64,000 nt of DNA from Chlorokybus atmophyticus (GCA_009103225.1 RHPI01002119.1:52588-116587), one strand, 5' to 3'; shown: positions 1-12,694, counted from the first letter of the stretch. The notes: generated by a model not told the origin, from the sequence alone. Numbers and translations are program-made.

Positions 1-1871
1 GGCGGCCGCGAGTGTCGGACTCGCTGACGACACCCATTGTTCAGACTGCTACTTACACGTTCAGGGATACAGCAGAGCTTGTCGCTTTCCAGGCAAGCAC
101 TTTCTTGCATTCACACAGCAGCATGTAGTGCCTTTCATGTTAGTACCCTCTGCATGCATTGCACAGTGTGCACGAATGCATGGTATTAGCTCCATGCCTT
201 TCTCCATGCCATGATCCGTCAGTTTGGGGCTCCTGTTGTCATGGTACGGTATTAACCCACATCAATTGCGTTGAGCAAGTGTCAAGTAGCGACGTTGTTA
301 TGCAGTAACACTTGAGTCAAACCAAAAGGCATGGATATGGCTGGTCTGTCATTGGTATGATATTGAAGTCAGCTGAAAGGCCAATGCAAGCCAATTGTTG
401 CAAGTGTGAAATGTCACAATTACCATGCAGTAACACATAGAGTCAAACCAAAAGGCAAGGCTATGGTGTGTCATTGGTGTGATAGTATATCAGCTGCAAG
501 ACTATGCAGAAACAGTCGGACAAGTAGCCACGCACTTGAACATTCGCAAGACTTGTCCGAATGGTGCTTCAGTGTAGATTTATGGTCTGCAACTCAGCTT
601 AGTACATTGAGGACTCCATTGGTTGCGTGATACACCAGCATGCATGGCTTTGCAAGCCAGTGGTAGCCTGCTCAGCAGCAGGGTGAAGTGGCACACACAT
701 GTGGTGGCTGATGTGACTGTCTTGGGTTTGCACAGGAGGGTAGGTATGGCAGCTATGAGTACGGGCGCTACGGCAACCCCACTACACGAGCTGTTGAGGA
801 GAAGATAAGTTCGCTCGAGGGCACAGAAGAGACGCTGTTGTCGGCGTCTGGCATGAATGCCGCGACAACCATGCTGGTGGCGCTCGTGCCTCCAGGTGGC
901 CACATTATTACAACTACCGACTGCTACAGACGCACTCGACAGTTCATTCAGCACTTTTTGGGCCCCAAGATGGGCATTACGTGCACTGTCATAGACCCCG
1001 CAGATCACTCTGCACTCGAGGACGCTTTGGAGAAGCACAAGGTGTCGCTGTTCTTCTCCGAGTCCCCCACCAACCCATTTCTGCGCTGCATAGACATACC
1101 ACGAGTGTCGGCCCTCTGCCATGCAGGTGGTGCACTCGTGTGCGTGGATGGCACATTTGCCACCCCTGTCAACCAGTCCGCAACTGCGCTTGGCGCTGAT
1201 CTGGTCATTCACTCTGCAACTAAGTACCTTGCTGGTCACAATGATGTGCTGGGTGGCACTATAAGTGGCCCGGTGGAGGTTGTGAAGACCGTGCGGGCCA
1301 TGCACAACGTGTTGGGCGGGGTGGTGGACCCGCATGCAGCATACATGATTCTGCGCGGGATGAAGACGCTGCACCTGCGCGTGTCCAGGCAGAATGCCAC
1401 TGCCTTTGCACTGGCACGCTTCCTCGAGGCTCATCCCAAGGTGGAGCGTGTGCATTACCCAGGGTTGGAGAGCCACCCTGATCATGAAGTTGCCCGTCGC
1501 CAGATGACGGGCTTTGGCGGTGTGGTCAGTTTTCAGATTCTGGGCGACATGTGGAAGACTGCCAAGTTCATTGATTCTTTGCGGCTGCCGTATATCGCAC
1601 CCTCTCTCGGCGGTGTGGAGTCTCTTGTTGAGCAGCCTGCCATCATTTCCTACTGGCAAGTGTCTGTGTTCTTTTCTCTGTTGGCCTTCACCTTGCCGCC
1701 TGCAAGCATTATGGGATGTGCACAGCATCTAACTGTCGAATCTGCAGGGATCAAGGTGCGGAGGTCCGAGCCAAATTGGGTATATTGGACAACCTTGTGC
1801 GCTTCAGTTGCGGCGTGGAAGACCCTGAGGACATCATTGCCGATGTCGAGCAGGCGCTTACCCAGATATAG
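1..1871 (+). CDS. Cystathionine gamma-synthase (5' partial)
   Basis: PLP enzyme of the Cys/Met metabolism family; cystathionine gamma-synthase joins an activated homoserine to cysteine, the committed step of methionine synthesis, in plastids of plants and algae. Visible exons are 3-92, 736-1655 and 1748-1871; the start lies before the window. The protein shows EYGRYGNPTT, SGMNAATTMLVAL, TTTDCYRRTRQF, a SESPTNP substrate-site motif and SATKYLAGHNDVLGG, whose lysine should form the PLP Schiff base. The C-terminus reads LGILDNLVRFSCGVEDPED and ends after QALTQI. Both introns (93-735 and 1656-1747) start with GC (GCAAGC, GCAAGT) and end in CAG; no GT donor near either junction keeps frame. Cystathionine gamma-lyase is the main alternative, but the similarity is closest to plant gamma-synthase. 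Confidence 0.93.
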
Positions 1872-3873
1872 CGCTAACACCACAGATATGGCAGCGGTTG
1901 CTAGGGTTGATCTTGTGGGTGTGGCCACGCCGTCGAGGTTTGCCTCCCCTTCTTATCTGGTAGGGTTTTGCATCACTGGTTGCGTATGGTATTGAGTGAT
2001 AGGCGTAGCAGGAGGTTGCTGCGAGGTTCATTTGCGTGGCAGTGAAGTGTTGCCACGCTTGTGACACACGTCAATCGTCTGTGTTATGTACAAAAGAGAT
2101 ACTGCTTGCTAGGTCAAAGCGGTTTGCTCCACGCACTCCGTGGTTATTGCCATGCTGCAGAACTCCGGCAGAATGCATCTGTTTGTAATTTTGGAGGGTG
2201 TACTGGGTGCTCTATTATATTGAACGTGGTCGCTGGTCAGATTGGTTACTTGACAGTGTCAAGTTGACACTAATACTTTGCATCATGTGCTATGCATTCG
2301 TATAGCCCAGTGTTGCTGACATAGGGGTGATGCTTCGCAGTCCATCAAACACGCATGCCATCGTCCTTGCAAGTTGCTCTGCTCGGCAAGGGCCTGACCG
2401 TCTTTGTCTGTTATGCGTGTACTTTATTAAGTGGATCGAGTTGTTGTTGAACTCAACCACTTATAGATAGCCCTTGATGTAATTGGGTACAACATTAATT
2501 GCAAAGTTCTGAAATGCAGCTGTCGGGTGTAAATAGATTGTTGGTCACTAACAGTTGAATGTCCCCATCGATGACAGGCCATGCTGAAATTACGCACAAC
2601 TTTTCCCAATGTGAAGCTACTTTGTGTGGCACAACAGTACTGACACATGGTATGATGGTATTACTTGCGTACAAAGCATACATGTTGCGAAATATGTGCG
2701 AGCCATGCGACAAAGCATACACACGCAAGTTGGATGCAATGATGTGGACTTACAAAGCGCTCTACATGCGCATGCACTGCATGATGGTAGCGAAGTTAAA
2801 ACAGATTTTCTGATGAAAGTTTGCGGCCAGGTTAAAACTGCTTTAGCATCGATGCTTTTATTGATCTTGTTGCTATAACAATAAATGGACAAATTATTAT
2901 TACTATTATTAAAAACGAATTGCCAATGAGGAACGCGCATGAACTTTTCGTGAGTGTGCAATATAACCATGGAGTCTGCGAATTAAAGTTGCAAAAAATA
3001 GTGGTCATGACATTGACAGCTATTCATTTGAGCAACTATATAAATTGGGCATATATTGACGCTCTACTTAACAATACACATTAATGCATGTGTTGACTCT
3101 ATGTGTATTTTACAGGACCTTATCACTAGCTTATAGCTACAAGAGTCGCTGCCATGAGTGAATGTACATCGCATACATGCATCCCATATGATATCCACAT
3201 GAACACATTTGGTAAAATAGAGGGGCCCCCAGTAACATCCATACACAGCATGACATTGCGCAAGCAGCAGCGACAAGCATCAAATCTAATACAACTACCC
3301 CAATGCTAAGGGGGCCTAGAACCATGTGCAAAGCAGGCTGGTTGGGGCAGGAGAGGCTGTACCTGCAGAGCAGAGCAGAGGTTAGCCCCGTTTGTGGAAA
3401 GTTGCAATTGTCAGATATGTTTATTCTTTCTCTGTCACTTATGCATCGTTGTGTCTACTTGTATTCGGGCCTTTAAAGAATCCTATGTGTATTTTATCCA
3501 GAATAGATGTTTACTGTGATTATCATAAGTCTTCTTATGCTTTGACATATCAAGATTGGTGATAGCAATGGATCAGTTGCAACAAGCTCCTTATCCAGCA
3601 GCTGGTCACTGGCGTGTATTACCTACGATCGGGTTGTAAGCTTATAGCAGTGTTGGCATTTGTGTGGTCTCAAGTGCGGAGTCCCAGGCAGGCGGTATGC
3701 CAATATGCTAATATGCTAATACGCACAGATCCCAGAGATCCCGCATTTTATCCTGATCTCTACCGGCTAAAAACACGTCCCCCGTCGAAGTACTGACGTG
3801 GCCGCTCCAAGCAACGGCTAGCGTCAGTGCGAGCACCGTGCTGCGCTGAGCAGTGCACTGCACAGCCTTCACC
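1872..3873. other. Intergenic, no gene seen
   Basis: Follows the synthase stop codon and leads into the small plastid membrane protein gene. AT-rich patches occur near 2870-2910 (TTATTATTAC-like runs). Short frames on both strands carry no recognisable domain. The 16 bases at 3145-3160 recur at 6050-6065. Confidence 0.6.
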
Positions 3874-4576
3874 ATGTCGGCGGCGACGGCAACCACGCCT
3901 CTGGCGCTGCTGCGCGTGCCAACGGCAAGCAAGTCTCGTGCAGGGCGGACTATCAGCAAGCCTTCCACAGCCCTGCCTGGACTCGGTTCCGTCGCCGTCC
4001 TGCCCGCCAGGCTCCCCCGCCGCCGCCTGGCCGTCCGCGCCTCTGCTGAAGGCGGGGACGCACAGGAGGAGCAGAAGAAGGAGGAGCCCGCCCGCAAGCC
4101 AGCGGTACGCTAGCGTCGGCGTCATGTGGCGCCGGTGTCATGTTGTGTCCAGTACTGCTTGTCTGCGTTGCATTGCGTCATTGTCTCAAGCTTGGTGCCG
4201 GTGAGCCTATGTTTGAACTCATGCATTGCAGGCTAGCTTGCACAGCGCCGCCCTATTGTTCAGTGGGCAACCGGTAGTGTCTCGCGCATGTTGTGCATGT
4301 TAAGCTGACTTTCAGCCGCATTGACTACAATGCCTTGTGCATTGCCCCACCCACCAGTATGCTGGCACAAATTTGTCTCATTGGGCACATGGCACATTGC
4401 AGGGGATGTCCAAGGAGATGCAGGACAAGCTGAGGCAGGAGTACTTGGGCCTGGGCGGGGCGCCCAACGTGAAGATGTCGTCCAACTACTTCCTCTGGAT
4501 CAGCATTGTCATTGGGGCACTCGCCATCGCCTTCTGGCTCCAGACTGGTGGCGGTGGTGGAGGCTATGGGTACTAA
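3874..4576 (+). CDS. Plastid-targeted small single-TM protein
   Basis: Two exons, 3874-4104 and 4403-4576, with a GT-AG intron and phase-0 join give 134 residues. The ATG at 3874 opens a Ser/Ala/Arg-rich, acid-poor leader ending near RRRLAVRASAEGG, typical of a chloroplast transit peptide. An acidic/lysine-rich linker (EEQKKEEPARKPA) follows, then a conserved-looking block GMSKEMQDKLRQEYLGLGG, one transmembrane helix (FLWISIVIGALAIAFWL) and a glycine-rich tail GGGGGGYGY. I recall similar short thylakoid or envelope proteins of unknown function in plants but cannot name this one. It is not obviously SecE, a Tat component or a photosystem small subunit. Splice joins and targeting are read from sequence; function is unknown. 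Confidence 0.82.
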
Positions 4577-6748
4577 CTTTGCACCCACCAGGCCGTTTTG
4601 TACATTGCGTCGGTATTAATTTGTACCAAGCAGTTGAGTACATGCATGATGTACAACTCGTCATGCAAGCATGTAGTTACCATAACAAAACATGCCGCAC
4701 CATGCATATTGTAGTGAAGAAGTCAGACTTCTATGGGGCGCCCCCTATCTACCCAACATGAATTAAGAGCAGCTGTGATGCTATAGAGTTAAGTGGCGTG
4801 CAAGTGCAAGTGAGTGACTTGATTTGCTCCTGAGACATTCTTATGGTAGTCTCCCTTGGGCCGTATCACAAGACTGCAAGCCGTGTGTGTAAACTGCACG
4901 GCCCGTGTGTGTAAAATGTATTATTGCTGCTAGTGTTATCATCTCGATTTGCGTATTACTTCTGCATCTATGCTGGCTTGGTTATGCACAAGCGATATTG
5001 TCTTGCTCAAAAAATGTCATTATTGTTTGTAAATGGGGTGCTCTGAATGTACACCTGCTCATGACACATCTAATGAAGTCATCATTAGCATGCACTCTTA
5101 ATCATGCATGTTGTTGCCACTAACATGTTCAAGTATATAGCTTATTGTAATTGTTGCCTTTGTGCTCATGTTAGCTTGTGCTTTTCAATGGTACAAGGTC
5201 TTGACAAGATGTGATGAGCACAACTCATCACTCATTTCACAAATGTTTAAACGCAAAGTGGTGACACGGCACCTTTGTGCTATTGTTTAAGATGGAAATG
5301 AGTAAAGCAAAGTGTTGAGACTTTGCATACATGCCATATTGTAAAGTAAGCATTAACAGCTATGCAGCATGCAAAACAATGAAGCCAGCATAATAGCAGA
5401 GTAGCAACTTCTTACAAATACAACATCAATTTGCCCGGGTTGCTATATGCTTTGCCTGCCCCCTACCTTGTGCTGGTAGTTAACTTTAGCAGATCTGTCC
5501 CAACTGCCACTGCCTGCTGCTTGCACGCACATATGTTGCAGCCCCCTCAGTGTAGCTAGCTAGCTGTGTGTTGCTGGTTGTGGTGTATTTATTGCTTGTA
5601 TTGTTGTTGCGTTGCTTCTTGGCCCCTGTGCTATACCCTATGATATGTGCAAATGCATCTGGCAGTGGCAAGTATAACCGCAGGATGTGTTGAAGTGTAT
5701 CATAATACCATAGAAATTATTAAGGTAATACTTTCAATGCGCAATATCTTACTGCAATCAGTTAGCAATACAGATGTAATCAACACCTCTGAAATGAGAT
5801 ACTCATTACGGATTTATTATTCACTTGTGTGCGAATTGATCAATTGCAAATGTTGTGATAATTAATAATCAATTGACGTCAGGGTTGTTACACGTTTTGA
5901 TATAACAGCATTTGTGAACAACATTCTTGTAAACATAAATGCTTGCACTAGTTTAGCCGTTGCTGGTAATCTAAAATCTTTTTATTTAATGTAATAGCAA
6001 CTTATGCGTAACCTGAGGGGTCATTAACCATTCGGCCACGGTAGTAAGGGTCGCTGCCATGAGTGGTGCAACATGCCTCATTTATATCATGCATGGAATG
6101 AGATGGTCCACCCACAACGTATACTTGAAGTCTTTAATGACAATAATGTGTAGCCAAAATTTGAGTGCCGTCGCTCACATATACATGGCGTAGGCATGGG
6201 ATGCAACAATATATTATCATATCCTACTCCCTTGTGATTATATAGTGGAGTAACGGGGTTATTGACGCATAGCAACAAGCCACGAGCAAAACACATGACA
6301 TAAGTATTGTTGGCAGCAAGCAAGGCTTGATCGGCAATATCAATGCATTAATGCATCAAGGCCAAGCTATAAGGGGCTAGCTCCTATGTGTGTGCAATGC
6401 ACAGATTGACGCACCTATTGTAGTAAACGCTTGGAAGTGCTGTTGTGAAAGCAAATTTATGTAAACGTACATGTACATCATCTTCAATTCATCATGCGAA
6501 GTGCCAGTGTTACACCAAACATCAAACATGCCTCACACAAGTATAATCATTCTTCAGCAAGGTTCCTCACTTTCGATGTTTCACAACAGATCAATAACGA
6601 AGTTTTTCACATGAACTCAACAATACACACTACAAACCATCAGTAATAGTCCATCACACATCTTGTGTTGAATCTGGTGGTGTGTCGTACATGCCCCTCA
6701 ACACCAATAATGGTGGTGTTTGGAGGATTATGCTATAAGGGGCAGATA
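4577..6748. other. Intergenic, AT-rich, no gene seen
   Basis: Contains the downstream region of the plastid membrane protein gene and AT-rich sequence up to a terminal-inverted-repeat element. No frame has a recognisable domain or splice-compatible extension. I see no tRNA or rRNA. Confidence 0.6.
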
Positions 6749-6828
6749 TACCGTATTTGTGCGCATACCCCCCCCCCTCTAGTACAACAACTCCATTGAT
6801 TTCTAGGGGGGGGGGGGGGGGGGGGGGG

Positions 6829-6904
6829 NNNNNNNNNNNNNNNNNNNNNNNNNNNNNNNNNNNNNNNNNNNNNNNNNNNNNNNNNNNNNNNNNNNNNNNN
6901 NNNN
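6829..6904. other. Assembly gap (76 N) inside a poly-G tract
   Basis: Flanked by 23 G on the left (6806-6828) and about 24 G on the right (6910-6933). The sequence probably failed in a long G homopolymer, so the true gap length is unknown. Confidence 0.95.
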
Positions 6905-6940
6905 TTTGTGGGGGGGGGGGGGGGGGGGGGGGGCTTTGTT

Positions 6941-7286
6941 TGTAACTGTAGGGAGAGGGGGTGCTCCCTCCTCCCTTTAATTCCCTACCCCAACACCACC
7001 ACCAGCCACGACGCCCACGCCGCCGCCGCCAGGGGCAACTGCCGAAGCAGAAGATCCCCTGGCTATGGCGGTCGCTGCGTTAGCAGCGCCGCCATGCGGC
7101 TGATATCGCCATGAGAGACTCATGTCTCATGTCGATATCAGTGTTACAGATAAGTAACATTACATTAGGGCCTTAACATAAGTTAACGGCCCTAATATGG
7201 CTTAATAGGCTGTATAATCCCGTTGGGACCCTTATTTAATCCTAAATAAGGGCGGGGAACCTCTATGGAGGTAGCACACCGTTACA
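6941..7286 (-). repeat. 3' LTR of minus-strand Ty3/gypsy element
   Basis: About 346 bp, nearly identical to 13488-13827. On the plus strand it starts TGTAAC and ends GTTACA. A pyrimidine run follows at 7287, which is the polypurine tract on the element's strand. The two LTRs differ by scattered substitutions, so the insertion is not new. Confidence 0.88.
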
Positions 7287-7297
7287 TTCCCCCCTAC
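7287..7297 (-). other. Polypurine tract of the Ty3/gypsy element
   Basis: Read on the minus strand this is GTAGGGGGGAA, directly upstream of the 3' LTR start TGTAACGG. It is the expected plus-strand priming site for reverse transcription. Confidence 0.8.
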
Positions 7298-7398
7298 TTA
7301 GGTTTTAATGTCCTCATTGAAGGGTTAGCAAAGCCCCACCACGAGTAAAAAAACGAAAGTAGTAAGAGAATCAGGGCCGAAGCGGTAAAGATGTCTGC

Positions 7399-10300
7399 CA
7401 GCACCCTTTTATCGTCCGCGTGTGGACACAGTACTCCAGTACCCCCGAAGAATCTCCTGGCAGTTGGTAAGATTCCTTTCGGGCTCCCATGTATTGTGCT
7501 CAACACCATACCCTTTTCATTTCACCAAGTAAGACGGCGCACGTCCGCGTCGAGGCTTACGATGATTCAGGATTGCTTCCACCTCATACTCGAAAGTATC
7601 GTCGCCATCCACTGCAACGGGGGGTGGAGGAGGTTGAACCCGACCGTCAGAACGGTACGGTTTCAGTACACTCACATGAAACATATTGTGAATGCGTATC
7701 GATTTTGGCAAGTCCAAACAATACGCGTGAGTGCCGACGCGATCAATCACTTTAAACGGGCCTATCCAGCGAGGGAAAAACTTGCGGGTACCCACTCCCT
7801 TGATGGATATGTTTTTGGTGCTGAGAAGTACCGAACAGCCCACATCGTAGTTGGCCTCTCTACGATGCGCATCAGCATGGGCTTTTTGTCTGTCTTGCGC
7901 TGCGCGCAACAGTCTTTTGCCAACGCTAACCTATCCTGCATGGCCGAAGCCATCTCGCGCGCTGCAGGTACGCGAGTTATGTCGGTAGCGGGCAAATTAA
8001 TGTTTGCAGGACTCAGTGGATGCACTCCATAATTCAAGAAAAACGGAGTTTCATGCACACTCTCTTGCCATGCATTGTTAATCGCGAACTCAGCCATTGG
8101 GAGATAAACATCCCAATCAGATTGGTTCGGACTCACATAATGCCGGATGGTTTCCTCAATCACTTGATTGGCGCTCTGTTTGACCATCCGTCTGTGGATG
8201 GTAAGCTGTGCTCATGTTCTGCTGAATATGTAAGAAGCTGCATAGCGACTTCCTGAACTGAGCTACAAATTGCGGATCGCGATCAGACACAAAGTTACGA
8301 GGCAAGCCATGTAACTTAAACACAGAGGCGGCAAAGAAACCATCGCTAATTCACGGGAGCCTATTTCCGTGCGGCAAGGGACAATGTGAACCATTTTGTT
8401 AAACGATCCACAAAAACTGCAACCGCAGTGTGCCCTAATGCTGTTTCCGGGAGCTCAGTAATTAGGTCCATACTCACAATTTCCCACTTGCCATCAGGAA
8501 CAGGCAAAGGTCGCAGCAACCCAGCGGGTTTCTGACGTAACGGCTTGTCACGCTGACATTTGTCACACGTGTCAACATAATGCTTCACGTCAACAGGCAA
8601 CGATGGCCACTAGTACAACTGTTGCGCTGCCTTAGTAGTCTTGCGACCGCCAAGGTGCCCAGCATACGGTGGATCGTGTACTTCAGCTATGCATTTTATG
8701 CGCAACCCCAGCCTGGTCCGGTAACACCAAGCTGGCGCCCATATAATACAAGTTGTCTCTTTTGTCAAGCTGTTGTACATTCTGTTGTATATTGAACCAT
8801 GGGTCTAATGCATACCCCTGTAAAACAGCTTGCACAAACTCATCATCAGGAGGCAATGTACCCTGCGTTGCAAGCAACTGCACACACATAACTGCCAACA
8901 ATGACAGACAGCGACTCAGAGGATCTGCCACGTTGGTTCTGCCCGGCCGGTATACCCATTCAAAGGTGAACCGCGACAGGAACTCAGTCCAGCGAGCTTG
9001 CCTACGCGACAAGTTTAGCTACTGAGAAGTACACCAACGGGTTGTGATCAGTCACCACTGTGAACTGAACTCCCTCCAAGTAACATCGCCATGTTTCAAG
9101 AGCATGCACTGTACCAAGCAATTCCTGCTCAGTGGTAGTGTAGTTTACCTCTGCTGGGATGAATTTCCTACTCTCATAAGCACATGGTCGGCCATCCTGT
9201 AGCAATACTGCACCACACCCAAGGGTGGAGGCATCGCTAATCACAGTGAAGTGTTTATCCCAATTTGGCAATGCCAATACTGGTGCCGAAGTCAAAGCCA
9301 GCATCACTTGTTGCATAGCAGCTTCGTGTGCTGCTGTCCAAGAGAATGGGGCATCCTTTCGCAACAGTTTTGTCAAAGGCACCACAACTGTAGAGTACCC
9401 CATCATAAACTTGCGAAAGTAGTTTGCCTACCCCAAGAATGATCGCAATTGATGGATATTCTTAGGTAGAGGCCAATCCTTTACCACTTGCACTTCGCGA
9501 GGGTCAGGTTTGACACCCGCACCACTCACATTATGCCGTAAGAATGGCAATGTCTTGCAAAAGTCACACTTTGACAAATTGGCAAACAAACGATGTGTAC
9601 GCGGCAAGGCAAACACCGCTTCCAAGTGCTGCTTATGCGCTTCCTTGGTTTTACTAAAGACAATGATGTCATCCAAGTAAACCATAACATACTTGCCAAG
9701 TATGCCACCAAAAATCTTATATAGTTCCTTCTGAAACACTGCGGGCGCATTAGTCAATCTAAAAGGTAACACTTTGTATTGGTAATGGCCCGAAGGTGTT
9801 CTAAATGCTGTCCTGTAAACATCAGAAGGATGAATCCGGATTTTATGATACCCACTTGTCAAGTCTAACGTACTAAAGTACGCATTTCTCGACAGTATAT
9901 CAAACACATCATCAATCCGGGGCAACGGGTATCGATTCTTTACCGTGATTTTGTTCAAAGCACGGTAATCCACACACATGCGCAGCTTTCCATTCTTTTC
10001 AGCACAATCAAAACTGGGCGCGAAAAAGGGTGAAGAACTCGGTTCAATCAATCCCTTTTCCAATAACTCTTTGATTTGAGTTTCCATTTCTCCCCTCTTT
10101 CGGAGGCTCAGCCTATATATAGGCCGAAACGGAGGTTTTTTATTAGGAACGAGTGGTATTGTGTGTCCGACACCTTGATCAGGAGGTAAGCCTGGCAACT
10201 CATCTGAGAACACATCTTGATATTTCTCAATGATGTATGCAACACCTTCTGTATTTCCTGGCACAAAGTCGTCCGACGGCGTCCAGTGTACCAGAAAGGC

Positions 10301-11170
10301 CGGTGTGTTTTCGCGCAACGCACGTTTCACTTGCAGTGCAGTGAGTAGCGCTGGGTCGGGCTGCTTGTGGTCCAAGCTATGTGACCCGTTCACAGACAAT
10401 GTTACACGCTTACGACCTTTCTTTACTGCGTACAAGCGTGCGCCAGTATCCAACGTCATTTTGACATTCTCCTGCCATTCCTGACCTAATACCACATCAA
10501 CACCTGATATGTCGATGGATACCACTATGAAAGTAAGAGTGGCATGATAATTACCAATCTTTATTTTCATTTTTATTTCCCCTTTCACTGGCAACGCACC
10601 CCCCGCACCGGTAGCTGAAAATGCAGAGGGTTTACACGCTATCTTGTTGCGCACAACCCATTGTTCCTCAACGAAATTGTGTGTTGCACCAGTGTCAATC
10701 AAAAACGAACTGTTTACCCCTTGCATTGTGCCACTAAATGTCCACAACAGAGGTACTACCCGTCCTTGAAATGTAGCAAAGAGTCCGTGACTAATGCGAG
10801 GGTTGAGTAAAATTGCTGACAATCGCACTGTCCATGTTTCACGCTTGCTAAATTGCTTCGACACAGTTCCCCCTCGAGTGTATTTCAACCATGGGCCATG
10901 ATATTTAGGCACCATCACTACCACACTTAAGGTTCTGTGCTTACTTTGCAACTTGGTCAAAGTGTGCAACACATCGGTAAGCATGTTAAACTCCACATGT
11001 ACCAACACACAAGCATTCTCTTCCACCTTTTTAACATCAAAAGGTGGCAACCTGTTATGTGCTTGCCATGCATGTGTCATTACATGCACTTGGGACAGCT
11101 TATTACACCAGTTTGCCACTAGTACAAGCAACTGGTTATCAACCACTTCTACATCAGTCACGGCGTAATC
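7399..11170 (-). pseudogene. Ty3/gypsy chromovirus pol (degenerate)
   Basis: Minus-strand order is aspartic protease (FLIDTGATHNF, near 10.7 kb), reverse transcriptase (LRMCVDYRALN; YLDDIIVFSK near 9.65 kb), RNase H (near 9.05-9.4 kb), integrase zinc-binding region (HYVDTCDKCQRDK) and integrase core with C-terminal region to about 7.5 kb. A chromodomain at about 7.44-7.56 kb has its expected tryptophan codon as TGA. Other damage includes an in-frame TAG near 9428, a frameshift near 9005, a frameshift and TAG near 8.6-8.7 kb, and stops near 8.2-8.4 kb. Gene order (RT-RNaseH-integrase-chromodomain) identifies a chromovirus of the Metaviridae. The copy should be unable to move on its own. Confidence 0.9.
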
Positions 11171-12694
11171 CTACTCAACTTTCTTGGCCTTGCCCTTCCC
11201 CTTAGTTGGGCAGTTCTTTGCGATGTGGCCAGGCTGATGACAGACGTAACAGGTGCGAGCAGCAGCAGGCATGGCACCACCAGCAGGTGCGCTTCTGGTA
11301 GAAGCACCAAATGCCTTCGCCTTTTTTGCCAGGTGTGCACTCGGATGAAAGAAACGCTTTCCTCCCACCCCTGGCGGCTTGGCCAAAACTGCCACATGTG
11401 ACTTGTCCTGCACCGTCGTGTCATCATTGTACAGGTACACGCTCAGCTTCTGCAGCTTAGCCAAGTCCTCTGGAACCCAAGGAAGTCCCGTTGCCATCAC
11501 GGTGTTGTACTGCAGCTGATCACGCACACGCGCATCCAAGCCGCGCTTTTACAACTCAAACTGCTCGGCCTTGTCCATGGGCATGAGGCCGCTGTTTGCA
11601 CGACCCACCAATGCCTGAAACTCCTGCAGATAGGTTGAGGCCGCCCGACCATTCTAGCGCAACTTGCTGAGTTTGTTGCGAGCCTGAGTAGCCGGGTCCA
11701 TGCCACCATAGCGTTCCATCATGAATTGAAAAAGTGCCTCCACTGTCTTGGCAGCACCATCTTCTGTTTGCCTCGCCCATTCGGCGAGAGCATCAGATGG
11801 CATGAGCAACTCAGCAACAGCAATGTGCTCATTAACCGGGCGCTTGAGTGCCGTCAAGTAGTGCTCGACAGTGACCGCCCAGTCGTGAATGCTGACGTTG
11901 CCCTTAGGCTTGAACTTCTCAGGCTTGTTCAGAGCTGTCACCGGCAGACCTGCTGATGCCCCAGCTGGCGAAGTAGCACCTGCCACCTGTTGGCGCAGCG
12001 CCACCAACTCAGCCTGCATGGCATCGAGGCGTGCCGTCTGCACTCGGCTCGTCAACTTGTCTTCCAAGTTAAGTCCCAAGTACCAGAACACATCCTTGCA
12101 ACGCTGTGAGGTTTCCACTCCCAAGTTGGCCAAAGCCTCAAACGCCATTCGCTTGCCTTGGTAAGGGAGAGGCTTATCATATACGGTCATGATAGCTGCC
12201 ACCTTTGGATCACCTTCACCTCGCACGAGTGGCGGGATGTTGTTCGTCAGCTCATGTTTGAGCATGCGGATCACCACCTCCTTGCTTGCACGAGGGAGTG
12301 TGGCAAAGTCTGTCTTATAGCCATTACGAACCGTCTGCGCCCATGCATCCCATGTTTCTTGACGAAGCTGAGGGTGGACAGCAAGTAGAGCTTTACGCAG
12401 TGAGGCATACTTCTCAATGGCCCCGCCAATGACACTTTGTGTGTCCACTGCAGCTAGTCCACTTTGAGCAGACTGGTTGGGAGAAGCTTCGCTGTCTTGC
12501 TTAGCTCCTTCCTTCTCACTGTCAGTAAGCTTATAACTTTCACTCGTGTCAGAGTAGTTTACTTCCTCTTCACTCAATGGCTCATATGATGTGGACTTCT
12601 CCACATCATCCCCTCCTTGGTCAGACGTCTGCCCAAGAATACAAGCCGTTAATAGTAGAAGTGTGCAAGTGCACAAAACACCCAAGTTATGCAC
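11171..12694 (-). pseudogene. Ty3/gypsy gag (degenerate)
   Basis: Encodes a capsid-like region (about 11654-12694) and a nucleocapsid part with a CCHC zinc knuckle, CYVCHQPGHIAKNC, near 11.2 kb. Two in-frame stops, TAG at 11654 and TAA near 11.55 kb, interrupt it. A third stop, TAG at 11171-11173, sits exactly between the zinc knuckle and the protease in the same frame as pol, so it could be a readthrough site in the ancestral element rather than decay. An acidic leader (EPLSEEEVNYSDTSESYKL) precedes the capsid region. Confidence 0.82.

Noticed and set aside
580-1728. 382-codon open frame on the minus strand
   Set aside because: It lies antisense to cystathionine gamma-synthase, has low-complexity composition (His/Cys/Arg-rich) and no domain. 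The plus-strand gene explains the openness.
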